The notes: generated by a model from the sequence alone, not told the origin. Positions 35,828-45,158 are shown, numbered from the stretch's first letter. The stretch: DNA of 64,000 nt from Bacteroidota bacterium (GCA_004322215.1 SCSM01000002.1:1-64000), one strand, 5' to 3'. Made by a program: numbers and translations.

Positions 35828-37048
35828 ATGAGAAATATCCTTTATCTAATCGTATTTTCTTTTTTGCTCTTTATCAGTTCTTGTTCTGAATCAACTGAAA
35901 ATATTCCAGTGAGGCAATTAACTAATGATGAAAAACAACTTGTTTCTTCAGGAAATAATTTCGGATTGAAGCTATTCAGGGAAGTAAACCGCGAAGAAGG
36001 GGATAAAAATATTGTTATTTCTCCACTAAGTGTATCAATGGCTCTTGGTATGACTGTAAATGGAGCGGCTGGCTCGACACGTGATTCCATGCTTTATACA
36101 CTTGATATGATTGGTTTAACCATGGACCATGTGAATAGTTCGTACAAAAGCCTTATAAATCTTCTGCTACATATAGACAGTAAAGTTCAATTTGAATTAG
36201 CAAATTCGATATGGTACAGAAATACATTTCCTTTTGAGCAAAGTTTTTTCAATTTATGTGGAAATTATTTTAATGCTCAGGTTACAGGATTGAATTTTGA
36301 TGACCCGGCTTCTAAGGATATTATCAATAATTGGGTTAACACTAATACAAAAGGTAAAATCAAAGAAATAATTGATAATATTAATCCATTAAGTATGATG
36401 TTCCTTATCAATGCAATTTACTTTAAAGGCAACTGGTCAAATAAATTTGATACAAACAAAACAAAGGATAACAAATTTTATCTTATTGATGGCTCAAGTA
36501 AAGATTGCAGAATGATGAATCAAAAAGCTTATCTTCCATACTTTTCAAATGAAGAATTTCAGGCAGTGGATTTACAATACGGAAATAAAAATTATAGTAT
36601 GACAATCTTCTTACCCAAATCAGATAAAAATATTAATGATTTCATAAATGAACTTACTGATGATAATTACACCGAATGGCTGACAAGATTTACATCTGAT
36701 TCAGTTACTATCTCAATGCCAAAATATAAAATCGAATATGAATTAAAACTTAACGATGCATTGAAAAATCTTGGTATGTCAATAGCATTTGAGGATGGAA
36801 AAGCTGATTTTACAGGAATGTCAGAATTAGGAAGGTTATTAATCATTTCGGAAGTCAAGCATAAAACATTTATAAAAGTAGATGAAGAAGGAACTGAAGC
36901 TGCTGCCGTTACATCTGTCGAAATGGGACCAACATCTCTTCCCGGGGATATTATCATTAGAATCGACAGACCATTTGTATTTGTAATACGCGAGAAAAAT
37001 TCGGGAAGTATTGTATTTATAGGAAAAATTGTAGAGCCGTTGAATTAG
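35828..37048 (+). CDS. Serpin family protease inhibitor (lipoprotein)
   Basis: The 406-residue lipoprotein (lipobox FISSCS, cysteine near 20) has the whole serpin fold: NIVISPLSVSMALGMTVNGAAG (about 60-80), FLINAIYFKGNWSNKF (about 195), SEVKHKTFIKVDEEGTEAAA (about 340-360), FVFVIRE and VFIGKIVEP at the end. The hinge EEGTEAAAVTSV has small residues as in inhibitory serpins. By gap-free eye alignment with antitrypsin the scissile bond is Thr-Ser in GPTSLP, suggesting an elastase-like target. It is likely anchored to a membrane and may protect the cell from its own or foreign proteases. It has its own spacer and is not in an operon. Confidence 0.93.
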   Translation: MRNILYLIVFSFLLFISSCSESTENIPVRQLTNDEKQLVSSGNNFGLKLFREVNREEGDKNIVISPLSVSMALGMTVNGAAGSTRDSMLYTLDMIGLTMDHVNSSYKSLINLLLHIDSKVQFELANSIWYRNTFPFEQSFFNLCGNYFNAQVTGLNFDDPASKDIINNWVNTNTKGKIKEIIDNINPLSMMFLINAIYFKGNWSNKFDTNKTKDNKFYLIDGSSKDCRMMNQKAYLPYFSNEEFQAVDLQYGNKNYSMTIFLPKSDKNINDFINELTDDNYTEWLTRFTSDSVTISMPKYKIEYELKLNDALKNLGMSIAFEDGKADFTGMSELGRLLIISEVKHKTFIKVDEEGTEAAAVTSVEMGPTSLPGDIIIRIDRPFVFVIREKNSGSIVFIGKIVEPLN

Positions 37049-37121
37049 AAAGAATTCTTACATTTAATTGAACAAGGATTTGTTTTATCCAGAATTCCTT
37101 TTCAGGTGTCATTTCAATTGT

Positions 37122-37129
37122 TATTTTTG
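37122..37129 (+). promoter_or_regulatory. TATTTTTG -7 box upstream of the YCF48-like gene
   Basis: Exact match to TAnnTTTG, 30 bases before the ATG. A TTTT stretch lies about 20 bases upstream where TTTG is expected. Confidence 0.4.
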
Positions 37130-37159
37130 TAAATAATTGAAAACTTTTGTGAGGTATTT

Positions 37160-38446
37160 ATGAAAAGTATTATTTCTCTTTTCATTTTGTTTTGCTTTCT
37201 TTTCATCATAACTGCCAAAGCTAAATGGGAAAGGATTAGTCCAGAGGGATTGTATCTTAATTTGTATGGCGTGCATTTTATTGATGCAGATACGGGTTAT
37301 GTTACAGGATGGAATGATGTTAATACTGCGAGAATATTGAAAACGACTAATGGAGGCAAGGATTGGCAGGAAATTATTCCTCCGGCTTCATATATTTTTG
37401 GTGTTAATGCAGTCGGATATAATAAAATTTATGTTGTTGGATACAATGCCACAACAAATTGTGGCTTGCTTTTTAAAAGCACGGACGCCGGTATAAGCTG
37501 GAACAGCATTCTTTTTAATGGTTCACCTAATCCTTCGAGTTTCGGTTATTACACTTATGAGCCGATTAACAACACTACAGCACTTATGTCAGGTTATCAG
37601 GGTTCGATTGTGAAGACAACTGATGCTGGCGAAACCTGGGCAGCTACAAATACTAACACATCTGATGTATTTCGTGTTTTGAATTTTGCAAATGAAACTA
37701 TTGGCTATGCAGCGGGAGGTGAGGGCTTTTCTTTTAATCTCATTAATGCAATTTATAAAACAACCGATGGCGGAAATAATTGGTTTGTAATTCGTCCCAG
37801 GTCTAATGATATATCAATAGGGAATATTCAATTTATAAGTCCAGACACAGGTTTTGTATTTGGTTATTATAACGGCAGCGCATCGATTTTGAAAACTACT
37901 GATGGAGGAAACAGCTTTTCACCAATCTATACCGGAGGAAGCAACCTCGGATTTCAATCGGGTGATTTTTTAAATTCAAATCTTGGGATTGGAGTAGGTG
38001 ATAACGGATTGATTTTGCTGACTAAAGATGGCGGTAAAACCTGGACTGAAGAAAAGGGGATTACTACTGAAGTAATGATTTGGGCTCATTATGTTGATGA
38101 AAAAACCTGTTATGTTGTCGGTTTAAATGGTGAGATGTATAAATATACGGATGATGAAACTGAAGTAATTGAAACAAAAAAAAATTTAAATGATGATGCA
38201 TTAATATCGCCCAATCCTTGTACATCTTTAACTTATATTAAATACAGTGTGCCAGAACCTTCAACAGTGAAATTGAAGATTTATGATTCTTTCGGTTCAT
38301 TAGTATCTGTTGTTTTGGATGAATTTCAGAATGAAGGAATGAAATCAGTTCAAATAAATGTCGAAAATTTAACATCTGGTGTATATTATTATCGTCTAGA
38401 ATCTGGAAATCGAATTAGTTGTGGAAAGATAGTCATTGTAAAATAA
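37160..38446 (+). CDS. Secreted YCF48/BNR-repeat protein with T9SS sorting domain
   Basis: The 428-residue protein has a signal peptide (1-21), a beta-propeller of YCF48/photosystem-stability-factor-like repeats (recurrent LKTTNGGKDWQ, FKSTDAGISW, VKTTDAGETW, YKTTDGGNNW, TKDGGKTW; about 30-340) and a C-terminal T9SS sorting domain (about 350-428: ISPNPCTSLTYIKYSV, LKIYDSFGSLV, SGVYYYRLESG). Such proteins are common surface proteins of the FCB group with unknown ligand. It has no partner gene. Confidence 0.85.
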   Translation: MKSIISLFILFCFLFIITAKAKWERISPEGLYLNLYGVHFIDADTGYVTGWNDVNTARILKTTNGGKDWQEIIPPASYIFGVNAVGYNKIYVVGYNATTNCGLLFKSTDAGISWNSILFNGSPNPSSFGYYTYEPINNTTALMSGYQGSIVKTTDAGETWAATNTNTSDVFRVLNFANETIGYAAGGEGFSFNLINAIYKTTDGGNNWFVIRPRSNDISIGNIQFISPDTGFVFGYYNGSASILKTTDGGNSFSPIYTGGSNLGFQSGDFLNSNLGIGVGDNGLILLTKDGGKTWTEEKGITTEVMIWAHYVDEKTCYVVGLNGEMYKYTDDETEVIETKKNLNDDALISPNPCTSLTYIKYSVPEPSTVKLKIYDSFGSLVSVVLDEFQNEGMKSVQINVENLTSGVYYYRLESGNRISCGKIVIVK

Positions 38447-38554
38447 TAATATCGAAAATATAATAGAATACTGATTACATGAATTTAACTAATATTCGCT
38501 GATTAGTGGAAATTCGTAAAATCAGTAACATTAGTGTTCCATTTTTATTTTTTA

Positions 38555-38953
38555 TTATTTTCTTCCATTTTTAGAATAGGGTTTCAGTGATGATATGATT
38601 GATTTTGCGTGGTCAAATCCGCCATTAATTATTGATATACTACGTTCACCATCATAATATCCATCGAGATGTAGTGAATGATAAACACTATTTAAGTGGT
38701 CAAGCAGTTTTTTATCAATTACCGATAAAGTTGATTGATAATATTGAATTGATTTTCTTCCTTTTCTTTTTGGAATATTCTTGTAGTCAAATAGAATATC
38801 CAAAGCTTTCAGAGCCCCTGAATAGGCAATTCCGCAGGCAGATTTTACGTGCTTTTCATCTTGATAAAATTTGCCTTCTTTACCTGCTTTACTTAAAGTC
38901 TCTGAAGCGTTATCAATATAACGTAAAGCCTCTTTATATGGATTTTCGTACAT
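38555..38953 (-). CDS. DUF5618 (HEPN-like) helical protein
   Basis: The 132-residue all-helical protein matches DUF5618 by its pattern: NPYKEALRYIDNASETLSKA, HVKSACGIAYSGALKALD, RKSIQYYQSTLSVIDKKLLDHLNSVYHSLHLDGYYDG. Its bundle resembles HEPN-type proteins, but I do not see the Arg-x4-6-His nuclease motif. No partner lies next to it. Function is unknown. Confidence 0.75.
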   Translation of the reverse strand: MYENPYKEALRYIDNASETLSKAGKEGKFYQDEKHVKSACGIAYSGALKALDILFDYKNIPKRKGRKSIQYYQSTLSVIDKKLLDHLNSVYHSLHLDGYYDGERSISIINGGFDHAKSIISSLKPYSKNGRK

Positions 38954-39119
38954 AATAAAATCTCAAGTTATCTTTCTTCATACAAAATTACGGATTTATT
39001 AAAATTAAATTGCACTTTAAATTAAACTATCTAATAATTGGTAAATATTCAACTTGTGTTTTGCTACTCTTTTGAAAAATCATAAATTGAAATTTATTTT
39101 TAAAACAATTTCATTATTA

Positions 39120-40238
39120 ATGAAAATACTTATATTCAATTGGCAGGACATTAAGAATCCCTTTGGGGGTGGGGCAGAGGTGCATCTGCACGAGATATTC
39201 AAACGCATAGCTGCTAAGGGACATGAGGTTACACTTGCTTGCTGTAAATTTGATGGCTCAACTGATGAAGAAATCATTGATGGAATAAGGGTTATTCGCA
39301 AAGGCAGCAGAAGCGTTTTCAATTTTTATGTGAGAGGACTTTACAAAAAAATAACCCGAGAAAATAAATTCGATTTAGTAATTGATGATATAAATAAGGT
39401 CCCGTTTTATACACCATGCTTTGTGAAAGAGCCAATGCTGGCTATCAGCCATCATTTTTTCGGGAAAGCGATTTTCCATGAAGCAGGTATTTTTTCCGGC
39501 TCTTATGTTTATCTTTCTGAAAAATTAGTGAACAGAATTTATCGCAAAACTCCGTTTGTAGTTGTATCAGACAGCACATTAAATGAATTTATTGAAAGGG
39601 GATTCAAAAGGGAGCAATTTTCTATTGTTCATAATGCAATAGAGCAGGAGCGGTTTCCGATGAAAATTTCTCCTAAGTTTGAAAAGCCGACAGTAGTGTA
39701 TTTCGGAAGACTGAAAAAATACAAAAGCGTTGACCATCTCGTTAGGGCATTTGCATTAATTGTAGACAAAATACCAGATGCAAGATTAGAATTTATAGGC
39801 AGGGGAAACTTCCAACCGGAACTGGAGCGGATAACACGTGAATTAGGAATTGAGAACAGGACAAAATTTTATGGTTTTGTCAGCGAAGAAGAAAAAATAG
39901 AAATACTAAGCAAATCACACATTGTTGTAAATACTTCAATAAAAGAGGGCTGGGGAATAACCAATATTGAAGCAAATGCATGCGGAACTCCGGTTATATC
40001 AGCGAATGTACCCGGTTTGAGAGATTCTGTGAAAGCAGGTGTTTCCGGATTGCTTTATGAATACGGAAATATCAAGCAATTATCCGAACAAATGCTTTTA
40101 CTATTGACTAATCAATCAGAATTGATGCGTCTTTCAGAAGGTGCAGTCGAATGGGCTAAAACATTTTCGTGGGATAATTCTGCTGAATTGATGTTGAAAC
40201 GGTGCGAAGAAATAATAAATAAAAATAAACCTTCATAA
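39120..40238 (+). CDS. GT4-family glycosyltransferase
   Basis: The 372-residue GT-B enzyme has an N-terminal acceptor domain starting MKILIFNWQDIKNPFGGGAE with the Gly-rich loop and HLHEIFKRIAAKGHEV. The C-terminal donor domain has VYFGRLKKYKSVDHLVRAF (about 200), KFYGFVSEEEKIEIL and the Glu-rich SIKEGWGITNIEANACGTPVIS (about 280-302). It uses a nucleotide sugar to build a surface glycan. The ATG at 39120 is chosen because the fold begins there; an upstream in-frame Met at 39054 would add 22 atypical residues. It is monocistronic. Confidence 0.9.
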   Translation: MKILIFNWQDIKNPFGGGAEVHLHEIFKRIAAKGHEVTLACCKFDGSTDEEIIDGIRVIRKGSRSVFNFYVRGLYKKITRENKFDLVIDDINKVPFYTPCFVKEPMLAISHHFFGKAIFHEAGIFSGSYVYLSEKLVNRIYRKTPFVVVSDSTLNEFIERGFKREQFSIVHNAIEQERFPMKISPKFEKPTVVYFGRLKKYKSVDHLVRAFALIVDKIPDARLEFIGRGNFQPELERITRELGIENRTKFYGFVSEEEKIEILSKSHIVVNTSIKEGWGITNIEANACGTPVISANVPGLRDSVKAGVSGLLYEYGNIKQLSEQMLLLLTNQSELMRLSEGAVEWAKTFSWDNSAELMLKRCEEIINKNKPS

Positions 40239-40243
40239 AATTT

Positions 40244-40271
40244 GTAGGAGTTCAAGATTTTGAACCCCTAC
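40244..40271. repeat. Palindrome of the GTAGGG family between convergent genes
   Basis: GTAGGAGTTCAA (40244-40255) pairs with TTGAACCCCTAC (40260-40271), one mismatch and a 4-base loop. It lies between a rightward glycosyltransferase and a leftward T9SS gene and may end both transcripts. Confidence 0.75.
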
Positions 40272-40297
40272 AGTATATCATACAATTCAAATTTATT

Positions 40298-41932
40298 TCA
40301 TTTCGCTATTTGCAACAATTTTGTTTCGGTATTAATTCCTGATTTAATTCTCAAGTAATAAGTGCCATTCTGAAAAGAACGAGTATTCAGTTTATATTGT
40401 TGAGAATATATATCACTTTTCTCAATAATTTTTTCTCCAATGAGGTTGTATAGTTCTATTTTGTCAATATTCAAAGAATTGTTCGATAAAATATTGATTA
40501 TATCGGAGGCAGGATTGGGATAGAGGAGATAGTGATTTTCAGGTGAATGATTTTCATCGTTTATTCCTAAAATCAAATTGTTGTAAAAGAAGTTTTGAGT
40601 ATATCTTGCCAGATTTACAAGCTTTGTGAAATCAGGTTTAGTTGTAGTAAATTTCTGAATTCCAATTACTGAATCTGGTATTGCAAAAAGAATAGATAAT
40701 GCAACTTTTAATGTGTCTCCAGGTAGCATATTGAAAGGTCCAGTAGAGAATAATAATCTCATATCTCCCTTCTCTTCGGTTGTATCTACTTTATTACTTG
40801 AAATTCGAGCATAATTTTGTTCGTCTTCAAATCCATCCTCCTCAATGCGCCAATTTTTATATGATTTTAAACCAAGTTGTTCTGATGGTAAATATACCTT
40901 CTTGTCTTTTCTTAGAAAATAATCATTATCAACAGCAGGAGTCATCAAATATGAAAATCCCATAATACCGTTAACTCTGTTACCCAAATCAAGAGTATCA
41001 TCCCAACAGATAACCATGTTTAGAGTTCTGTCATCTTTATATAGTTGAGAATGATCATCTTGGGCATTTACCGCAGGAATTTTCCCAATATCGAAATCAT
41101 AAACTGGTGCAAACCAACAATCATAAAGTGTGTCTTGAGAAAAATTGATAATATTATAATAAATTATTACCACATCTTTCAATAAATCATTTGCCCAAGT
41201 AAAAATTCTTTGCTCGACCTGTAATTTTAAGGGATAGCCCAATAGTTCTCTTATCTCCCTACCTCCATCGAACCTGTCTAAGTCAGTGTCTTTATAAGTT
41301 GAAAAAATATCTTCATCAGATATATAAGCAGGTCCAAATAAGTAATTGTCACGATTACGTTTTGAAATATCAGATTCATAAGTTCCAAGATAAAGTCCTT
41401 TTGATAATAAATCATCGGGTTCAATCCACAGGGGCCAATTTGGTCCATCTGTAATGTAATAAGGGACACCGGAAAATTTTCTAAAATCAGTTGAAAAGTA
41501 ATTCCTGTATGTACTAGTGTCTGTTGTATCAAGAGATTCACCATCATCAATTCTACCGGGAACAAACCAAGAACCGCCGGAATTAGGGTTATAAGAAATT
41601 TCGACTAATTTGTTTGGAATTACTTCACCCGGAAGATATTTCTTACCTCCAAACCAAAATCCACCAGCATATATATACTGGTTAACTGAACCTCGGGGCC
41701 AGAATGTGCCACCTGAATTAGTTAGTATATTATTACCGACAATCCCAAAATTACTTGAATAAAATTCTACATTACTTACAGTGTTTTTTTGATTGTCACA
41801 AAATCCAACCGGCGCTCTTAATGTTGATTCGGTTTTTTTTCCTGACTTGCCGTTTTTGGGAGAAGAAGTATCCGGGCAGAGAAAAGTAATAATAATTACA
41901 ATTGCAAATAAGGTTGTAAAGGACTTTTTCAT
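40298..41932 (-). CDS. Secreted protein with T9SS type A sorting domain
   Basis: The 544-residue protein has a signal peptide (1-24), a body rich in aromatic, glycine and aspartate residues without a fold I recognise, and a C-terminal T9SS sorting domain (about 465-544: YLLYPNPASDIINILS, IELYNLIGEKIIEKS, NGTYYLRIKSG). It should be exported to the surface. The passenger contains SVNQYIYAGGFWFGGKKYLPGE and similar segments found in large hypothetical surface proteins of this phylum. No operon partner. Confidence 0.8.
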   Translation of the reverse strand: MKKSFTTLFAIVIIITFLCPDTSSPKNGKSGKKTESTLRAPVGFCDNQKNTVSNVEFYSSNFGIVGNNILTNSGGTFWPRGSVNQYIYAGGFWFGGKKYLPGEVIPNKLVEISYNPNSGGSWFVPGRIDDGESLDTTDTSTYRNYFSTDFRKFSGVPYYITDGPNWPLWIEPDDLLSKGLYLGTYESDISKRNRDNYLFGPAYISDEDIFSTYKDTDLDRFDGGREIRELLGYPLKLQVEQRIFTWANDLLKDVVIIYYNIINFSQDTLYDCWFAPVYDFDIGKIPAVNAQDDHSQLYKDDRTLNMVICWDDTLDLGNRVNGIMGFSYLMTPAVDNDYFLRKDKKVYLPSEQLGLKSYKNWRIEEDGFEDEQNYARISSNKVDTTEEKGDMRLLFSTGPFNMLPGDTLKVALSILFAIPDSVIGIQKFTTTKPDFTKLVNLARYTQNFFYNNLILGINDENHSPENHYLLYPNPASDIINILSNNSLNIDKIELYNLIGEKIIEKSDIYSQQYKLNTRSFQNGTYYLRIKSGINTETKLLQIAK

Positions 41933-42071
41933 ATCGTCACCTAAGCAATAGTTAATAAAAGTGTTGATAGATTTATTTTATTAAAATATAGTCCCGATTT
42001 AATACATTCTATAAAAATTTTTATTATATAATTCTAAGACACAACTAAGAATGGAAAAGTTACAACTTTGA

Positions 42072-42103
42072 TAAAAAAAAGGGGTTCAAAATATTGAACC
42101 CCT
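42072..42103 (-). terminator. Terminator of the lysA unit (palindrome family member)
   Basis: AGGGGTTCAA (42080-42089) pairs with TTGAACCCCT (42094-42103) around AATA. On the minus strand it is followed by eight T. The arms match the 40244 and 34463 palindromes. Confidence 0.9.
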
Positions 42104-42128
42104 GCTTGAAAATATTTATTTTTATTTT

Positions 42129-42650
42129 CTATTCGTGAAATGAATTTACCATCTTGACATAATCCGGTTTCAGCTTGTTTTTATTTTCTTCGAGTGTCCA
42201 GGAAATGATTTTATAAAAGTGTGTAGGAGATTCGACTACGGTAATAAAATACCAAATCGGATTGCCGTCAAACATTGCAGAAACTTCTGCTTGAACTGCA
42301 CTATTTGGTCCGATTTTGATTCTTTTTGTGCCAGTGAATTTTTTGTTCTCTAATCCGGAAGTGAAGTCAGTAATGAATCCATCATAAAAATCCTGGGGGT
42401 CGGTGAATCTCATTCCGAGTGAGTCCAGTTGGGCTTTGTTATCTTCGATGACAATAACATACGCTTCCTTCAATGTATTTTGATATTGGAGCGACGCTGA
42501 TTTGTTAAGCTCAGTTGTTGCAGTCATGTAATCAGGAATATTGAGATAATAAGTATGTCCGACTTTAATTTCATTAAATTTTGATTGTGCCACACTTAAT
42601 ATTGGAATGAGCAATATTACCATTATGAATATTGTAAATAATTTTTTCAT
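42129..42650 (-). CDS. Exported protein of unknown function
   Basis: The 173-residue protein has a signal peptide (1-21, ending LSVAQS) and one compact alpha/beta domain (GHTYYLNIPDYMTATTELN ... YKIISWTLEENKNKL ... MVNSFHE) similar in general plan to small PsbP/DcrB-like periplasmic proteins. I do not recognise it with certainty. It starts 20 bases after the lysA stop with GAGGGG as ribosome-binding site, so it is probably co-transcribed with lysA. Confidence 0.7.
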   Translation of the reverse strand: MKKLFTIFIMVILLIPILSVAQSKFNEIKVGHTYYLNIPDYMTATTELNKSASLQYQNTLKEAYVIVIEDNKAQLDSLGMRFTDPQDFYDGFITDFTSGLENKKFTGTKRIKIGPNSAVQAEVSAMFDGNPIWYFITVVESPTHFYKIISWTLEENKNKLKPDYVKMVNSFHE

Positions 42651-42670
42651 AAAAACCCCTCGTTTATTGT

Positions 42671-43903
42671 TTATAAATCAATTACTATTTGCTTGTTCAA
42701 CAGGTCATTCATGTCTTCTCTCTCCCTGATTAGATAATCATTGCCTTCGTGAATCAAAACTTCTGCCGGACGGAACCTCGAGTTATAATTCGAGGACATC
42801 GAGAAGCAATAAGCACCTGCATTTTTGAAACATAAAATATCACCTTCGCTAATTTCGTTTATTTTTCGGTTCCATCCAAATGTATCGGTTTCGCAAATGT
42901 AACCGACAACAGTATAAAGACGCGGTTTTGCTTCCGGTTTGGAGACGTTAATTATTTGATGGTATGCGTCATAGAACATAGGTCTAATCAAATGATTCAT
43001 CCCTGTATCGAGACCTGCAAACATTGTAGAAGTCGTTTGTTTGATTACATTCACTTTTGCAAACAGATATCCAGCTTCGCTTACTAAATATTTACCGGGT
43101 TCGAACATTAATGTTAATTCTTTTCCGATTTCTTTACAAAACTGATTGAATCGAGCCGATAATGTTTCACCAAGTTGATTAATATCGGTTTCATAGTCGT
43201 CAGGTTTGTAGGCAACTTTAAAACCGCTTCCGAAATCGACATATTTTACAGAATCGAATTTTTTAATAATTTCAAACAGTATATCAGCACCCTGCATGAA
43301 TACATCAACATCAAGAATATCGGACCCGGAGTGCATGTGAAGTCCTTCGATTATGAGATGGCTCGATTTGACAATTCTTTCAACATGTGGCATTTGGTGT
43401 ATTGAAATTCCGAATTTGGAATCAATGTGTCCAACACTAATTTTATCGTTGCCGCCAGCCATGATATGGGGATTAATTCTGATGCAAATGGGATATTTAT
43501 CACCGTAAGCAAGTCCGAATTGTTCGAGCGTTGATATATTATCAATATTAATTCGCACTCCTTCTTTCACAGCAAGATTGATTTCTTCCATTGACACGCA
43601 ATTCGGTGTGTAGATAATATCTTTTGGGTCAAATCCTGAGCTGAGACCAAGCCAAACTTCCTGTATTGAAACAGTGTCGAGGCCTGCACCCAATTTATTA
43701 AAAAATTTCAGTACACTTATGTTAGTTAATGCTTTGCAGGCATAATTTATTTTAATATGAGTGGATTTGAACGCATCCGCCATTTTTTGATATTGTTCCT
43801 GCATTTTTGCAGTGTCATAGACATATAGCGGACTTTCGTACTTGTCGCATAATTCAAGTACATCCGCTCCTGATATGGTGAATCTATTATTAATTAGCTC
43901 CAT
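42671..43903 (-). CDS. lysA: Diaminopimelate decarboxylase
   Basis: The 410-residue fold-III PLP enzyme decarboxylates meso-diaminopimelate to L-lysine. The PLP lysine is in INYACKALTN (about 54), HMHSGSD (about 190) and the glycine loop VDFGSGF (about 225) bind the cofactor, and the active-site VGYICETDTFGWNR (about 345) carries the catalytic Cys from the partner subunit. Length is normal. It heads a two-gene leftward unit with a TATATTTG promoter box upstream. Confidence 0.95.
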   Translation of the reverse strand: MELINNRFTISGADVLELCDKYESPLYVYDTAKMQEQYQKMADAFKSTHIKINYACKALTNISVLKFFNKLGAGLDTVSIQEVWLGLSSGFDPKDIIYTPNCVSMEEINLAVKEGVRINIDNISTLEQFGLAYGDKYPICIRINPHIMAGGNDKISVGHIDSKFGISIHQMPHVERIVKSSHLIIEGLHMHSGSDILDVDVFMQGADILFEIIKKFDSVKYVDFGSGFKVAYKPDDYETDINQLGETLSARFNQFCKEIGKELTLMFEPGKYLVSEAGYLFAKVNVIKQTTSTMFAGLDTGMNHLIRPMFYDAYHQIINVSKPEAKPRLYTVVGYICETDTFGWNRKINEISEGDILCFKNAGAYCFSMSSNYNSRFRPAEVLIHEGNDYLIREREDMNDLLNKQIVIDL

Positions 43904-43946
43904 AATAAATATAATTTAGATTAAACTTAACAAATCAAAAAGTTTG

Positions 43947-43974
43947 CAAATATAAGGAAAAAAGTTTAATCAAA
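43947..43974 (-). promoter_or_regulatory. Promoter of lysA (TTTG / TATATTTG)
   Basis: On the minus strand TTTG (43971-43974) and TATATTTG (43947-43954) are separated by 16 bases, a little shorter than usual. The box lies 44 bases before the lysA ATG. Confidence 0.5.
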
Positions 43975-43998
43975 AGATAGATTTGAGGATATAAACTG

Positions 43999-44604
43999 TT
44001 AATTGGTTTTGTATTCAACTAAAAATTTTTTTGAAACTAAATCTAAATCTAATTTATTATCACTATATGTTAATAAAGTTTCAATATAAATCTCACCAAT
44101 ACCGGGTGAAATGTAATAGATTTCTTGTGTCATTCTATCTGAAAATGATCTATTAATTTTGTATTTATAGCAATGAAATTTTCCTGCAGGCACTTCGACT
44201 AATGTATCTGTAGATTCAATATTAGCAATTCCGAAATTACTGTTAAAAATTTCACCGGCAAATCCGGGATATTTAAAAACCATTGTTGATTCGATAGGTT
44301 GAGGAGAATAATCATAAATGAAATAAAATCCATCTGATTTATTCATACATTCAGTAATAAGATCTCCATTTATAAATCCGTATATTTTTCCAATTTTTAT
44401 ATTGTCTTCCGATACAATTTTTAATGTATCATTATATGAGCCATGGTATTGTCCCAATGTGTCATATCCATCATTTCTATAAACCCAATAATTACCAAGG
44501 GCTAATGGTATAATATAATTTGAATTATTTGTATTTGTAGAATTGTCTTGACATCCAATCGAAATAATTAGACTAATAATAAGAAGAAATAATTTTGTTT
44601 TCAT
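43999..44604 (-). CDS. Lipoprotein of unknown function
   Basis: The 201-residue product has a lipoprotein signal (1-18; ISIGCQ, cysteine 18) and a beta-rich domain with LGNYWVYRNDGYDTLGQYHG and PGIGEIYIETLLTYSD. The pattern of a Tyr-Trp-rich first strand followed by VEVPAGKFHCYKYKI recurs in many small FCB lipoproteins. Function is not known. It is monocistronic. Confidence 0.75.
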   Translation of the reverse strand: MKTKLFLLIISLIISIGCQDNSTNTNNSNYIIPLALGNYWVYRNDGYDTLGQYHGSYNDTLKIVSEDNIKIGKIYGFINGDLITECMNKSDGFYFIYDYSPQPIESTMVFKYPGFAGEIFNSNFGIANIESTDTLVEVPAGKFHCYKYKINRSFSDRMTQEIYYISPGIGEIYIETLLTYSDNKLDLDLVSKKFLVEYKTN

Positions 44605-44632
44605 ATCATCACCTAAAAGAGTTTTAAGTACA

Positions 44633-44640
44633 CAAATATA
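44633..44640 (-). promoter_or_regulatory. TATATTTG -7 box upstream of the lipoprotein gene
   Basis: Exact TAnnTTTG on the minus strand, 29 bases before the ATG. No matching TTTG upstream. Confidence 0.5.
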
Positions 44641-44717
44641 ATAAAAAAAGTTTGAAAGTTTTTTATTTGGGAAATAGAAATGAAGAAATTAAAAATGATA
44701 TATAAATGTAATATTTT

Positions 44718-44882
44718 TTAATGTATTAAGTTTGATTCTATTATCAATTGAACTGCTTCTTTGAGATTCTCTTTGACTTCCTGAATCGTCTTGCCTTGTG
44801 AATGTACTCCTGATAATTCTTTAACTGTTCCGGCATACCACTCTCCGGATTTAACAATGAATGCTGTGAATTGTTTTTCCAT
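44718..44882 (-). CDS. Small HicB-family antitoxin-like protein
   Basis: A 54-codon ORF, translated by hand: it begins MEKQFTAFIVKSGEWYAGTV, continues through KELSGVHSQGKTIQEVKENL and ends with KEAVQLIIESNLIH. The pattern of a beta hairpin with Trp-Tyr, then Gly-x-x-Ser-x-Gly-Lys-Thr and a helix, matches the RNase H-like HicB antitoxin core. It lacks a DNA-binding C-terminus. No HicA mRNA interferase ORF is visible on either side, so it is a solitary HicB. It was too short for a 60-codon cut-off. Confidence 0.7.
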   Translation of the reverse strand: MEKQFTAFIVKSGEWYAGTVKELSGVHSQGKTIQEVKENLKEAVQLIIESNLIH

Positions 44883-44969
44883 AATTCATATTAAATAAAT
44901 TAAAATATTTAGTTTAAAATTGTAAGCGAATTTCTTGATTATGTATTTTTTAAATTATTTATATGATAT

Positions 44970-45158
44970 TCATAACAACTGGTAAAAAACATACCAGTTA
45001 AAATAGAACGCTGATGCCCAGCAGGCAAATACCATAACTGAAACAATAGCTACTCTTGCGGCTAATCTTAAATACAGCTTTGATAATTCAGAAAATGCTT
45101 TCCTGTTGAATACTATAATGGCAATTAGTGTGAAAAAGCCAAGTAATATATAAAGCAA
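44970..45158 (-). CDS. Small two-helix membrane protein
   Basis: The 62-residue product has two hydrophobic helices (1-19 and about 36-58) separated by a basic-acidic loop FNRKAFSELSKLYLRLAARV. No family is recognised. Its place between TA genes may be chance. Confidence 0.45.
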   Translation of the reverse strand: MLYILLGFFTLIAIIVFNRKAFSELSKLYLRLAARVAIVSVMVFACWASAFYFNWYVFYQLL

